From a bacterium 1xD42-67 (lineage in GTDB: Bacteria; Bacillota; Clostridia; Oscillospirales; Oscillospiraceae), in assembly GCA_003612335.1 (NCBI GenBank), contig RAYO01000010.1, positions 1-64,000 of the forward strand: a stretch of DNA of 64,000 nt. The letters are read 5' to 3'. Shown here piece by piece: positions 1 through 8,513 of the stretch (position 1 is the first letter of the stretch; every line of letters begins with the position of its first letter). The position numbers and the translations under genes are program-made. The notes under the pieces were generated by a model. It was not told the origin of the DNA. It did not search any database and saw only the letters and a program-made list of their open reading frames with translations.

Positions 1-93
1 AAAAAATGTCAGGAAACGAACTCCTTGTCCCCCATGGCTTTGACGCCCCTTTTTGGTAGACATTTGGTAGACCTGGGCACGGTTTGCCTGAAA

Positions 94-126
94 ACAGAAA
101 AGGGGCCGTCCGAAAGGACGGCCCCT
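94..126 (-). terminator. Rho-independent terminator of the amylosucrase operon
   Basis: An 11-bp perfect stem (101-111 with 116-126) closes a TTTC loop when read on the minus strand and is followed by a T-rich run (100-92). It lies about 30 bp past the stop of the GH13 gene and ends that transcript. The first 93 bases of the window hold only a short direct repeat of TTTGGTAGAC and no gene that I can support. Confidence 0.85.
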
Positions 127-159
127 GGGGGGACGGATATTCGACCGGTCTGCTGGGCC

Positions 160-2028
160 TCACGAGAGCGCTGTCTTCGAGCTCGCAGGAACATCTCTCA
201 ACAGCCATGCAAAACCGTTGGGCCACAGCTCGATGCTGTGGATATCTTCATATCGGGTGCCATACATCAGCTCAGTATAGGGCCCGCTCCGGTCCGCCCC
301 GGCATGGACGAACTGATCGCTGAAGTTGAACAGACAGATCAGTTCCCGATCCCCGGATCGGCGGCACAGTGCCAGGACCCGGCTGTCGCCGCTGTCCTCT
401 ACCTGCACATCGGCCGCAGCATCGAAGCAGGGCTCGCCGGCTCGGATAGATATCAGCCGCCGCAGGCCCTGGAAGAGCTTGCCCTGATAGGTGTCCGGGT
501 CGTCCCGCAGCTCGGCCAGCCCCCACTGGAACCGGCCCCGGTGGAGGTAGCGGCTGTCCCCTCGCTTCTCCAGGTCCGCGTGGTAGGTGTAGTCGTTGAA
601 CTGGCCCACCTCGTCTCCGCTGTAGATCACGGGGATACCGCTCTGGGAGAGCATCCAGGCGTGGAGGGTCAGATCGCAGGCCACCGCCCGCTCCAGGGCG
701 CAGGGATCCCCCTCGAAATCAGCCGCCTCCAGCCCGCAGAGAGAGGCGGTGGTGCCGCACAGCCGGGCATCTCCCAGGCGGGGATCGTCGTTATACAGCT
801 CCCCCCGGCTGGGACTGCCCTGCCATCTGCCTGTGAACCAGTCGTTGAGATATCGCTTGTGGGCCACCTCGTCGATCCCGCGCTCCTCCCTCAGCCAGGG
901 GTAATCCAGCCCCCAGCCGATATCATCATGACAGCGCAGGTAGTTCAAAAACAGGAAATCCTTGGGCAGGGCGCAGAGGATCTCCATCTGCCGTTTCAGC
1001 AGGGAGGCATCTCGGGTGGCCAAGGCGTGCCAGGTGGTGGCCATCGTGGTGACATTGTAGAGCATGTGGCATTCCGGCTCCTCTGGAGTGCCGAAGTAGG
1101 GGGCCACCTTGGCCGGCTCCATCACCACCTCCCCCAGCAGCAGGACGCCAGGACAGACGATCTCACACACCATGCGCAGTATCCTGGCCAGGGTGTGGAC
1201 CTGGGGCAGGTTCCGGCAGTTGGTGCCCAGCTCTTTCCAGATATAGGGGATCGCGTCCAGACGGATGACGTCGATCCCCCGGTCAGCCAAAAAGAGGAGG
1301 TTCTCGGTCATGTCGTTGAACACCATGGGGTTGGCGTAGTTCAGGTCCCACTGATAGGGGTAGAAGCTGGTCATGACGATCTGGCCGTCGTCCAGCTGGG
1401 TGAAGCTGCCCGGAGCGGTGGTGGGGAAGACCTGGGGGACGGTCTTTTCAAACTCCCGGGGGATGTCCCAGCTGTCGTAGAAGAAGTACCGCTCCCGGTA
1501 GCCCGGCTCCCCCGCCCGGGCCTTTCGGGCCCACTCGTGGTCCTCACTGGTGTGGTTCATCACGAAGTCCAGGCACAGGCTGATCCCCGCCTTCCGGCAG
1601 GCGGCGGCCAAAGACTCCAGGTCCGCCATGGTGCCCAGCTCGGGCTGGACAGAGCGGAAATCAGAGACGGCGTAGCCCCCATCGCTGCGCCCCTTCGGAG
1701 ACTGGAGCAGGGGCATGAGATGGAGATAGTCCACCCCGCACTCCTTGATGTACTTCAGCTTCTTTTTCACCCCGGCCAGATCGCCGGCGAAGTTGTCTAC
1801 GTAGAGCATCATGCCCAGCAGGTCCCGGCGGCGGTACCAGCCGGGATCTGCCTCCCGGCGGGCGTCCTGGTCCCGGAGGGCCTGCTTCCGATCCTCCCAG
1901 CACATCTGGAGCATATGGACGAAGTAGTCGAAGGCCCCCTCGTCCCGGTACAGCCCCATATAGAGCCGCTTCAGCTCATCATACCGGCGGTACAGCCGGT
2001 CGTGGAACTTAGTTTTCCTGATCTTCAC
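160..2028 (-). CDS. Amylosucrase-family glycoside hydrolase (GH13 subfamily 4)
   Basis: Predicted cytoplasmic alpha-retaining enzyme acting on sucrose, as glucosyl transferase or hydrolase. The (beta/alpha)8 barrel shows the GH13 residues: nucleophile Asp about 258 in DVIRLDA, acid/base Glu about 300 in LLGEVV, and Asp about 368 in CHDDIGW. The stretches YLHLMPL, SDGGYAVS and QWDLNY are characteristic of amylosucrases. About 622 residues with no signal peptide, close to the usual length of the subfamily. I chose the GTG at 2028 because GGAGGAG sits 6 nt upstream; a TTG at 2043 would add five residues and bury that Shine-Dalgarno. The start overlaps the end of the DUF624 gene by 20 nt, so the two are probably translationally coupled. 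Beside an alpha-galactosidase and an oligosaccharide importer it would process the sucrose freed from raffinose; that role is inferred. Confidence 0.88.
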   Translation of the reverse strand: MKIRKTKFHDRLYRRYDELKRLYMGLYRDEGAFDYFVHMLQMCWEDRKQALRDQDARREADPGWYRRRDLLGMMLYVDNFAGDLAGVKKKLKYIKECGVDYLHLMPLLQSPKGRSDGGYAVSDFRSVQPELGTMADLESLAAACRKAGISLCLDFVMNHTSEDHEWARKARAGEPGYRERYFFYDSWDIPREFEKTVPQVFPTTAPGSFTQLDDGQIVMTSFYPYQWDLNYANPMVFNDMTENLLFLADRGIDVIRLDAIPYIWKELGTNCRNLPQVHTLARILRMVCEIVCPGVLLLGEVVMEPAKVAPYFGTPEEPECHMLYNVTTMATTWHALATRDASLLKRQMEILCALPKDFLFLNYLRCHDDIGWGLDYPWLREERGIDEVAHKRYLNDWFTGRWQGSPSRGELYNDDPRLGDARLCGTTASLCGLEAADFEGDPCALERAVACDLTLHAWMLSQSGIPVIYSGDEVGQFNDYTYHADLEKRGDSRYLHRGRFQWGLAELRDDPDTYQGKLFQGLRRLISIRAGEPCFDAAADVQVEDSGDSRVLALCRRSGDRELICLFNFSDQFVHAGADRSGPYTELMYGTRYEDIHSIELWPNGFAWLLRDVPASSKTALS

Positions 2029-2701
2029 CGCGATCTCCTCCAAACTGTTTCAAAACGGTACGGATGAAAAAGCTCCCCAGCAGACAGGGGACAGAAAAGC
2101 CGATCAGCAGCAGATAGAGGGCGCTGATCGGGAAGGCCAAGACGGCAGCCGCCAGCGTGCCGTAGACGGACAGGGCGGCCAGCGCCGCTCGAAGGGGCCT
2201 CCCCACCCCCAGGATCAGGGCCAGCCGCAGGCACTCCTTCGCCGGCCGTTCGGCGGCGAGCAGGCCATAGAGGTAGGCGGAGGCCAGGATGGTCACCAAA
2301 AAGACGGTGGAGCACAAGGTGAACGGGGCCAGCAGCAGGGGCTGGACCGCAGCTCCGCTGAGATAGTACCACGCCCCATAGCCCGAGACCACCAGGGGCA
2401 GGGCGGTGCAGGAGAAGGCCAGATATCCCCGTTTCCAGTGCTGCCGGAAGGCGGTCCGGTAGTGATAGCCGCAGTCCACTGTCTGGTCCAGGACCATCCG
2501 CCGCACCACATGGACCATGGCGAAGATGGCCGGCGGGACAGTGACCACCGGGACACAGCTGAGCAGGAAGAGCAGATTGAGCTTGAGCAGCGAGACACAC
2601 TCCAAAGAGAGGATCTCCCCCAGGCGGGCCGCCCCCGTCTTCTCCGGGGCGTCAGGATCCACCCCCGGGCCGGGCGTAGCATAGTCTTTTTTGAAGAACA
2701 T
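2009..2701 (-). CDS. DUF624 (YesL-like) membrane protein
   Basis: A 230-residue integral membrane protein with about five hydrophobic segments; the first follows the N-terminal sequence LSLECVSLLKLN. DUF624 proteins are typically encoded next to carbohydrate ABC importers and their function is not established. The ATG at 2701 (MFFKKDY) is chosen because AGGAGGAGGGG lies just upstream; a longer frame reaches 2767 without a ribosome binding site. It is the first gene of a two-gene minus-strand operon with the amylosucrase, divergent from the MsmK-type ATPase gene. A role in assembly or regulation of the sugar importer is only a guess from context. Confidence 0.8.
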   Translation of the reverse strand: MFFKKDYATPGPGVDPDAPEKTGAARLGEILSLECVSLLKLNLLFLLSCVPVVTVPPAIFAMVHVVRRMVLDQTVDCGYHYRTAFRQHWKRGYLAFSCTALPLVVSGYGAWYYLSGAAVQPLLLAPFTLCSTVFLVTILASAYLYGLLAAERPAKECLRLALILGVGRPLRAALAALSVYGTLAAAVLAFPISALYLLLIGFSVPCLLGSFFIRTVLKQFGGDRGEDQEN

Positions 2702-2738
2702 GGCCGCTCCCCTCCTCCTGTGTCCACTGTTTCTAGAA

Positions 2739-2767
2739 AATATATCATGGGGGCCGCCAGGTAGCAA
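2739..2767 (-). promoter_or_regulatory. Sigma-A promoter of the DUF624-amylosucrase operon
   Basis: On the minus strand TTGCTA (2767-2762) and TATATT (2744-2739) are separated by exactly 17 bp, placing the start of transcription a few bases before the Shine-Dalgarno of the DUF624 gene. Confidence 0.6.
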
Positions 2768-2850
2768 GGGTAATATCCTGACCTGACGGGGAGATCTGCC
2801 GCATCCCTCCCCAATGTCATATCTTTACACAGAACATCCGGAATTTACCC

Positions 2851-2879
2851 TTGTCGCCCCCCAAGACCCGTGATATCCT
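2851..2879 (+). promoter_or_regulatory. Candidate promoter of the MsmK-type ATPase gene
   Basis: TTGTCG (2851-2856) and TATCCT (2874-2879) are spaced 17 bp apart, 31 bp before the ATG. The match to consensus is only moderate, which would suit an activated promoter. Confidence 0.4.
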
Positions 2880-2910
2880 GGGGCAAAGATCGCAAAGGAG
2901 GAGATCCCCT

Positions 2911-4008
2911 ATGGCAAGCATCACATTCAAGCACGTTGAGAAGACCTACCCCGGCAACGTCACCGTCGTCCCCGACCTGAACCTGGAGATCCAGGACAAG
3001 GAGTTCGTCATCCTGGTGGGCCCCTCGGGCTGCGGCAAATCCACCACCCTGCGGATGATCGCCGGCCTGGAGGACATCAGCAGCGGCGAGCTGTACATCG
3101 GCGACCGGGTGGTCAACGATGTGGCCCCCAAGGACCGGGACATCGCCATGGTCTTCCAGAACTACGCCCTGTACCCCCACATGACCGTCTACAAGAACAT
3201 CGCCTTCGGCCTGCTCCAGAAGAAGGTCCCCAAGGACGAGATCGACAGACGGGTCCACGAGGCGGCCAAGGCCCTGGATCTGGAGCACCTGCTCAACCGC
3301 AAGCCCAAGGCCCTGTCCGGCGGCCAGCGCCAGCGTGTGGCCCTGGGCCGGGCCATGGTCCGAGACCCCGCCGTCTTCCTGCTGGACGAGCCTCTGTCCA
3401 ACCTGGACGCCAAGCTGCGCACCGCTATGCGGGCCGAGATCAGCCGGCTGCACAAGAAGCTCCAGACCACCTTCGTCTACGTCACCCACGACCAGACCGA
3501 GGCCATGACCATGGGCGACCGGATCGTGGTGATGAAGAACGGGATCATCCAGCAGAACGACACCCCCCAGACCCTCTACGACTACCCCTGCAACCTCTTC
3601 GTGGCAGGCTTCATCGGCTCCCCCCAGATGAACTTCGTGGACGCGGTGATCGCCCAGAAGGACGGCGCTTTCTTCGCCCAGGTGGGCGGGAACAGCATCG
3701 CCCTGGCCGCCCGGATGGACAAGGCCGCTCTGGCCCCCTATGTGGGCAAGACGGTGGTCCTGGGCATCCGCCCCGAGGACATCGACGCCGTGCCCGCCAG
3801 TCAGGCCCACGACCTGGAGGGCAAGATCGAGATCGCTGAGCTGATGGGCGCCGAGATCAATCTCCATGTGGACTTCCAGGGCACCCGCCTGGTGATCCGC
3901 GCCGCCTCTACCTACACCGGCCGGGAGGGAGACACCGCCGCCCTGGTTCTGGACAAGGAGAAGATCCACCTGTTCGACAAGGAGACCGAGCTGGCCATCG
4001 CCCACTGA
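2911..4008 (+). CDS. Carbohydrate ABC transporter ATP-binding protein (MsmK/UgpC/MalK type)
   Basis: The ATPase subunit that powers a CUT1-type sugar importer at the inner face of the membrane. Of 365 residues, the first 235 or so form the ABC domain: Walker A GPSGCGKST, signature LSGGQRQR, Walker B VFLLDEP and D-loop SNLDAK, with the switch His in YVTHDQ. The rest is the TOBE/OB regulatory domain typical of MalK-like subunits. The ATG at 2911 follows AAAGGAGGAG at good spacing. It is separated from its permeases by the AraC gene and the binding-protein gene. Such MsmK proteins often serve several importers, so it may not be dedicated to the permeases downstream. Confidence 0.95.
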   Translation: MASITFKHVEKTYPGNVTVVPDLNLEIQDKEFVILVGPSGCGKSTTLRMIAGLEDISSGELYIGDRVVNDVAPKDRDIAMVFQNYALYPHMTVYKNIAFGLLQKKVPKDEIDRRVHEAAKALDLEHLLNRKPKALSGGQRQRVALGRAMVRDPAVFLLDEPLSNLDAKLRTAMRAEISRLHKKLQTTFVYVTHDQTEAMTMGDRIVVMKNGIIQQNDTPQTLYDYPCNLFVAGFIGSPQMNFVDAVIAQKDGAFFAQVGGNSIALAARMDKAALAPYVGKTVVLGIRPEDIDAVPASQAHDLEGKIEIAELMGAEINLHVDFQGTRLVIRAASTYTGREGDTAALVLDKEKIHLFDKETELAIAH

Positions 4009-4054
4009 TCTCCTTCCTGACGCATCCGATCTTCACTCACGAGGAGAGATCCCT

Positions 4055-4930
4055 ATGCCCCACCGCCTTGAGAAACGCACCATCCAGCCCGCAGCCCCCG
4101 ACGAGACCGTTCGGGGGCTGCTGGCCCTGCCCCTGGCCCAGGTCCTCCCCCTTGCCGCCGGCAGCTGGTCCGGGGGCTACGGCAGGACTGGGGACTATGT
4201 TTTCATCGCTGCGGTCCAAGGCAGCCACACTGTCTCTGCCCATGGCCAATATGCCCTGCTGGATCCGGGCCAGGCGTTCCTGCTGGACAGCCCGGGGGAT
4301 TGGTCCCTCCAGGGGGTGTCAGACGGGCTGTGCATGACCGTCCTCCTCCAGGGAGAGCTGGTCCCCCGGCTGCTGGAAGACCGGCTGTCCGGCGGCAGCG
4401 CCCTCTTCCCCCAGGGCGGGGCAGTGGTCCGGGAGGCAGTATCGTCCCTGTCCATCCTGGAGGATGAGCAGGGACAGGCCGCCGGGACGGCGGCCTCCTC
4501 CCTGGCCTGGTCCATGCTGCTCCGGCTGCGCGCCCTGCCCCAAGAGCCCCGGTCCGATCTTGGGTCCGTCCTGGTGGAGGGGGCTTTGGCCATCATCCAG
4601 GAGGAGCTCCCCTTCCTGGAGGGGGTGGAGGATCTGGCCGCCCGGCTGGAGGTGTCCGCCGCCCATCTGAGCCGGGCCTTCTCCAAAAAAGTGGGCGTGC
4701 CTCCGGGGAAGTATATCACCCGGATGCGGGTGAGCTACGCCAAGCTGCTCCTCCAGGACCCGGACGCCGCCATCACTTACGTGGCCGAGGCCGCAGGGTT
4801 CGCCAACGCCAACTATTTCTCAAAGGTCTTCCGCCGGGAGACCGGACTGTCCCCCAGCGAGTATCTGGAGAGCATCCCCCGGCAGACCGTACGGCGGCCC
4901 CACATGATGGCATATGACCAGGGCCTTTGA
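4055..4930 (+). CDS. AraC-family transcriptional regulator
   Basis: A 291-residue regulator. The N-terminal 150 residues look like a cupin-type sugar-sensing domain (QYALLDPGQAFLLDSPGDW resembles AraC-type ligand domains). The C-terminal 100 residues hold two helix-turn-helix motifs, with LEVSAAHLSRAFSKKVG followed by the AraC signature region (FANANYFSKVFRRETG, then PSEY). ATG at 4055 follows GAGGAGAG. It sits between the ATPase gene and the binding-protein gene on the same strand, so it most likely activates the importer and alpha-galactosidase genes. The CTCGATT direct repeats and a palindrome in the downstream gap are candidate targets. Confidence 0.9.
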   Translation: MPHRLEKRTIQPAAPDETVRGLLALPLAQVLPLAAGSWSGGYGRTGDYVFIAAVQGSHTVSAHGQYALLDPGQAFLLDSPGDWSLQGVSDGLCMTVLLQGELVPRLLEDRLSGGSALFPQGGAVVREAVSSLSILEDEQGQAAGTAASSLAWSMLLRLRALPQEPRSDLGSVLVEGALAIIQEELPFLEGVEDLAARLEVSAAHLSRAFSKKVGVPPGKYITRMRVSYAKLLLQDPDAAITYVAEAAGFANANYFSKVFRRETGLSPSEYLESIPRQTVRRPHMMAYDQGL

Positions 4931-5257
4931 GGGACGGGCCTTTTCCCCGCTGCGGCAAAAGGTCTCGATTCGTTGTTTTATCTAAAAGATAAACTCGATT
5001 TCTGTACAGAATAATGAAAATCAAAAAAATATTTCCAGATGTCGTCTCACCTGCTCTAAAGTCATATCTATCTGACATCCGGGTATATTTGGTCGGTCGC
5101 AGTCCATTTACACCGGGGAGGGCGCGTATTATCATCTTTACCACAGAATGTGCATTCCTGGTGTGTGAGGATCCGTATCCACGCCCCTGAACTGCCGCCG
5201 GCGATCTTGGTCATGGATACAGGCCCTGACAACAACAAAAAGCAGAGGAGTGGAGTT
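4931..5257 (+). promoter_or_regulatory. Regulatory gap between the araC-like gene and the binding-protein gene
   Basis: This 327-bp gap holds no gene. It contains two CTCGATT repeats (4964-4970 and 4994-5000, 30 bp or about three helical turns apart), an AT-rich hairpin between them, and a perfect 12-bp palindrome TTCTGTACAGAA (5000-5011) followed by an AT-rich tract. Repeats on one helix face are typical AraC-family sites. A TATTAT near 5128 could be a -10 box but its -35 is poor, consistent with an activator-dependent promoter. The assignment is inference. Confidence 0.45.
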
Positions 5258-6556
5258 ATGAAAAAGATACCCCGCATCTTGTCTCTGGTCTTGGCCATAA
5301 CACTGCTGCTGTCCGTCGCCGGATGCGGCGCGTCAGATGGCAAGACCCATTTGACCTTCCAGATCTGGGATGTCGCCCAGCGCGACAGTATGCAGGCCAT
5401 CTGTGACGCCTACACTGCCAAGAACCCCGACGTGGTCATCGAGGTGCAGGTCACCAGCTGGAACGAGTACTGGACCAAGCTGGAGGCCGCTGCTGAGTCC
5501 AATACTATGCCCGACATCTTCTGGATGCACACCAACCAGATCCTGTATTACTCCGACTTCGGGATGCTGGCCGATGTGACCGACCTCTATGACGACGTGG
5601 AGCCCAACTTCTATCAGGATCATTTCTCTGAGATCTCCATCGGCAACGCCCAGGGCAGCGACGGCCGGATGTACGGCGTGCCTAAGGACAAGGACAACAT
5701 CTTCCTGGTGTACAACAAGGAGATGTTCGACGCCGCCGGGGTGGCCTACCCCGATGAGGAGTGGACCTGGGACGACCTGGTCAGCGCCTCCCAGACCATC
5801 TATGACAAGACCGGCAAGTACGGCTACATGGCTTACAACGACGACCAGATGGGCTACTGGAGCTTCGTCTACCAGGCGGGCGGCTGCATCCTGACCGAGG
5901 ACAAGACCAGGGCCGGCTTCGACCAGCCGGGCACCAAGAAGGGCATGGAATTCTATGTGGGCCTGCAGGACTACGACTGGTGCCCCAAGCAGGCCTACTT
6001 TGCCGAGACCGCGCCCGGCACCGCTTTCTTCTCTGAGATCGGCGCCATGTACATCGAGGGCAACTGGGAGCTGATGAACAAATGCATCAACTTCCCCAAC
6101 ATGGACGGCAAGTGGGACATCGCCCCCATGCCCAAGTGTCCTGACCCCGTCAGCGGCGACGGGCGGGCCACCATCTCCAACGGCCTGTGCTACTCCACTG
6201 CCGCCCACGGGAAGACCAAGGATATCGCTCTGGACGTGCTGAAGTTCTTCGGCACCGAGGAGGCCCAGCTGCTGGCCAGCTCCTACGGCGCGGCGATCTC
6301 CGCCTATAACGGCACCGAGCAGCCCTACTTCGACGCCTTCGACAAGGCCGGCTATGACATCAACGTGGAGATGGTCATGGACCAGTTCGAGTACGGCGTG
6401 CAGAACGTGAACAACTCCGCCAAGCCCAAGTGGAAGAGCCCGGTGCTGGACGAGCTGAACAAAGTCTACAACGGCCAGCAGAGCCTGGATTCCGCGCTGG
6501 TCAACATGCAGGACATCGTAGACACTGAGACCGCCAAGAAACTGGCGGGAGACTGA
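5258..6556 (+). CDS. Sugar ABC transporter substrate-binding lipoprotein
   Basis: Extracellular sugar-capture lipoprotein of the CUT1 importer. Of 432 residues, the N terminus is a lipoprotein signal with lipobox VAGC (Cys 23), so it would be diacylated and anchored outside the membrane. The mature part has the extracellular solute-binding family 1 fold, with GVPKDKDNIFLVYNKEMF and EEWTWDDL typical of MsmE/RafE-like proteins. The ATG at 5258 follows GGAGT; upstream in-frame codons have neither a signal nor a ribosome binding site. It is first in a three-gene importer unit with the two permeases. Alpha-galactosides are the likely ligands, given the GH36 gene downstream. Confidence 0.93.
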   Translation: MKKIPRILSLVLAITLLLSVAGCGASDGKTHLTFQIWDVAQRDSMQAICDAYTAKNPDVVIEVQVTSWNEYWTKLEAAAESNTMPDIFWMHTNQILYYSDFGMLADVTDLYDDVEPNFYQDHFSEISIGNAQGSDGRMYGVPKDKDNIFLVYNKEMFDAAGVAYPDEEWTWDDLVSASQTIYDKTGKYGYMAYNDDQMGYWSFVYQAGGCILTEDKTRAGFDQPGTKKGMEFYVGLQDYDWCPKQAYFAETAPGTAFFSEIGAMYIEGNWELMNKCINFPNMDGKWDIAPMPKCPDPVSGDGRATISNGLCYSTAAHGKTKDIALDVLKFFGTEEAQLLASSYGAAISAYNGTEQPYFDAFDKAGYDINVEMVMDQFEYGVQNVNNSAKPKWKSPVLDELNKVYNGQQSLDSALVNMQDIVDTETAKKLAGD

Positions 6557-6570
6557 GAGGAGGGACCTGT

Positions 6571-7464
6571 GTGAAGAAAGGAACGAAGCTGTCCGTCGCG
6601 GCGCGGCGGGAGGAGAACTGGGGCTGGATCATGGTGGCCCCTACCATCATCGGCCTGCTGGTCCTCAATCTGTGGCCCTTCGTCCAGACGCTGTACACCA
6701 GCTTTTGTGAGCATCTGGGCTTCGGCCACTACAAATTCATCGGAGTGCAGAACTATGTCGACATGTTCCAAAAGCCTGAGTTCTGGAAGGCCACGTGGAA
6801 CACCATCTACTTCTGTATCCTCACGGTCCCTGTGGGCCTGTTCCTGTCCCTGCTGGTGGCCATGCTCCTGAACGCCAAGATCAAGGGCAAGGGCATCTTC
6901 CGCACCATCTTCTTCCTGCCCATGGTGTGCGCCCCTGCCGCCGTCACGATGGTGTGGCGCTGGATCTTCAATGCGGAGTACGGCATCCTCAACCAGATGT
7001 TCGGCCTGCATGTCAACTGGGTCACCGACTCCAAGGTGGTCATGATCGCCTGCGCTGTGGTGGCCATCTGGAGCAACATCGGCTACGACGCCGTCCTCCT
7101 CCTGGCCGGCCTGCAGAACATCTCCAAATCCTACTACGAGGCCGCCAATATCGACGGCGCCTCCAAGGTGACCCAGTTCTTCCAGATCACCCTGCCCATG
7201 GTCTCCCCCACCCTCTTCGTGGTGATGATCATGCGGCTGATGGCCTCGATCAAGGTGTACGACCTGATCTATATGATGGTGGAGGAGACCAACCCGGCAG
7301 TCACCAGTGTACAGAGCCTGATGTATCTGTTCTATCGGGAGTCCTTCGTGGCCGGCAGCCGCGGCTCCGGCTCCGCCATCGTCATCTGGACGGTGCTCCT
7401 GATCGGCATGATCACTGTGATCCAGTTCATCGGGCAGAAGAAGTGGGTCAACTACGATGTATAA
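6571..7464 (+). CDS. Sugar ABC transporter permease (MsmF/MalF type)
   Basis: One of two membrane subunits of the importer: 297 residues with six hydrophobic segments and the cytoplasmic EAA loop (EAANIDGASKVTQFFQITLP) that docks on the ATPase. The start is GTG at 6571, preceded by GAGGAGG. It begins 14 bp after the binding-protein stop and is followed 12 bp later by the partner permease, so the three are cotranscribed. Confidence 0.94.
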   Translation: MKKGTKLSVAARREENWGWIMVAPTIIGLLVLNLWPFVQTLYTSFCEHLGFGHYKFIGVQNYVDMFQKPEFWKATWNTIYFCILTVPVGLFLSLLVAMLLNAKIKGKGIFRTIFFLPMVCAPAAVTMVWRWIFNAEYGILNQMFGLHVNWVTDSKVVMIACAVVAIWSNIGYDAVLLLAGLQNISKSYYEAANIDGASKVTQFFQITLPMVSPTLFVVMIMRLMASIKVYDLIYMMVEETNPAVTSVQSLMYLFYRESFVAGSRGSGSAIVIWTVLLIGMITVIQFIGQKKWVNYDV

Positions 7465-7476
7465 GGAGGGATATCG

Positions 7477-8319
7477 ATGAAAAACAGTGCTTCTCTGGAA
7501 CGATCCAGAAAGATGACCACTATCCTCACCTATGTGGTGCTCGTCTTGGGCGCTATCATCATGATCTTCCCCTTCGTGTGGATGATCCTCACCAGCCTGA
7601 AGACCGTCCCTGAGAGCATGAAGGTGCCCCCCACCTTCTTCCCCACCGCGCTGATGCCGGGCAATTTCGGGGACGCGATGAAGAGCCTCCCCTTCCTGGA
7701 GCTGTACCTCAACACCGGCCTGATGGTCTTCTTCCGGGTCATCTGCGCAGTGGTGTTCAGCTCCATGGCAGGCTACGCCTTCGCCAAGCTGAACTTCCGG
7801 GGCAAGAACCTGCTGTTCGGCATCGTGCTGGTGCAGATGTCCCTGCCCAGCCAGATCTTCATCATCCCCCAGTATCAGATGGTAGCCAAGATGGGGCTGG
7901 CCAACACCATCTTCGCCCTGGTGTTCCCCGGCCTGGTCAGCGCCTTCGGCGTGTTCTTCCTGCGCCAGACCTATATGGGCATCCCCACCGAGATCGGTGA
8001 GGCCGCCTATCTGGACGGTTGCAACCAGTGGCAGACCTTCTATAAGGTGATGTTCCCCCTGACGGGGACCTCTGTGGCCGCCCTGACCATCTTCACCGCC
8101 GTCTTCGCCTATGGCGACCTGATGTGGCCCCTGGTGGTCAACTCCGACCTGAAGATGATGACCCTCTCCTCCGGTCTGGCCACCCTGCGCGGCCAGTTCA
8201 CCACCAACTTCCCCGTGCTGATGGCAGGCTCCCTGCTGGCCATGCTGCCCATGGTGATCCTCTATCTCATCTTCCAGCGGCAGTTCATCGAGGGCATCGC
8301 CTCCACCGGCGGCAAATAA
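7477..8319 (+). CDS. Sugar ABC transporter permease (MsmG/MalG type)
   Basis: Second membrane subunit of the importer: 280 residues, six membrane segments, EAA loop at EAAYLDGCNQWQTFYKVMFP. The ATG at 7477 follows AAGGAGG. It is the last gene of the binding protein-permease-permease unit; a hairpin at 8350-8385 and a fresh promoter separate it from the alpha-galactosidase gene. Confidence 0.94.
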   Translation: MKNSASLERSRKMTTILTYVVLVLGAIIMIFPFVWMILTSLKTVPESMKVPPTFFPTALMPGNFGDAMKSLPFLELYLNTGLMVFFRVICAVVFSSMAGYAFAKLNFRGKNLLFGIVLVQMSLPSQIFIIPQYQMVAKMGLANTIFALVFPGLVSAFGVFFLRQTYMGIPTEIGEAAYLDGCNQWQTFYKVMFPLTGTSVAALTIFTAVFAYGDLMWPLVVNSDLKMMTLSSGLATLRGQFTTNFPVLMAGSLLAMLPMVILYLIFQRQFIEGIASTGGK

Positions 8320-8349
8320 GCGTTTCCTCTTTTCTCCTTTTTCTGTGCA

Positions 8350-8385
8350 GACAGCCCCGACATTTTGACAAGTGCCGGGGCTGTC
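8350..8385 (+). terminator. Hairpin after the importer permease genes
   Basis: A 10-bp perfect stem GACAGCCCCG (8350-8359) pairs with 8376-8385 around a 16-nt loop. No strong T run follows, so it may be a weak terminator or a 3' stabilising hairpin. Confidence 0.45.
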
Positions 8386-8451
8386 GCCCTATATGACAAG
8401 ATCCCACCTCTGGACCGCCCAGGATCTGTCACTTATTTTTCCCGTTCCCTC

Positions 8452-8480
8452 TTGTCACCTTTTAAAAGATCTTGTATCAT
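8452..8480 (+). promoter_or_regulatory. Sigma-A promoter of the alpha-galactosidase gene
   Basis: TTGTCA (8452-8457) and TATCAT (8475-8480) with 17-bp spacing, 33 bp before the ATG. The GH36 gene can therefore be transcribed separately from the importer. Confidence 0.65.
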
Positions 8481-8513
8481 CAACCCGTCAAATCTTTTTC
8501 AGGGGGTATCCCT

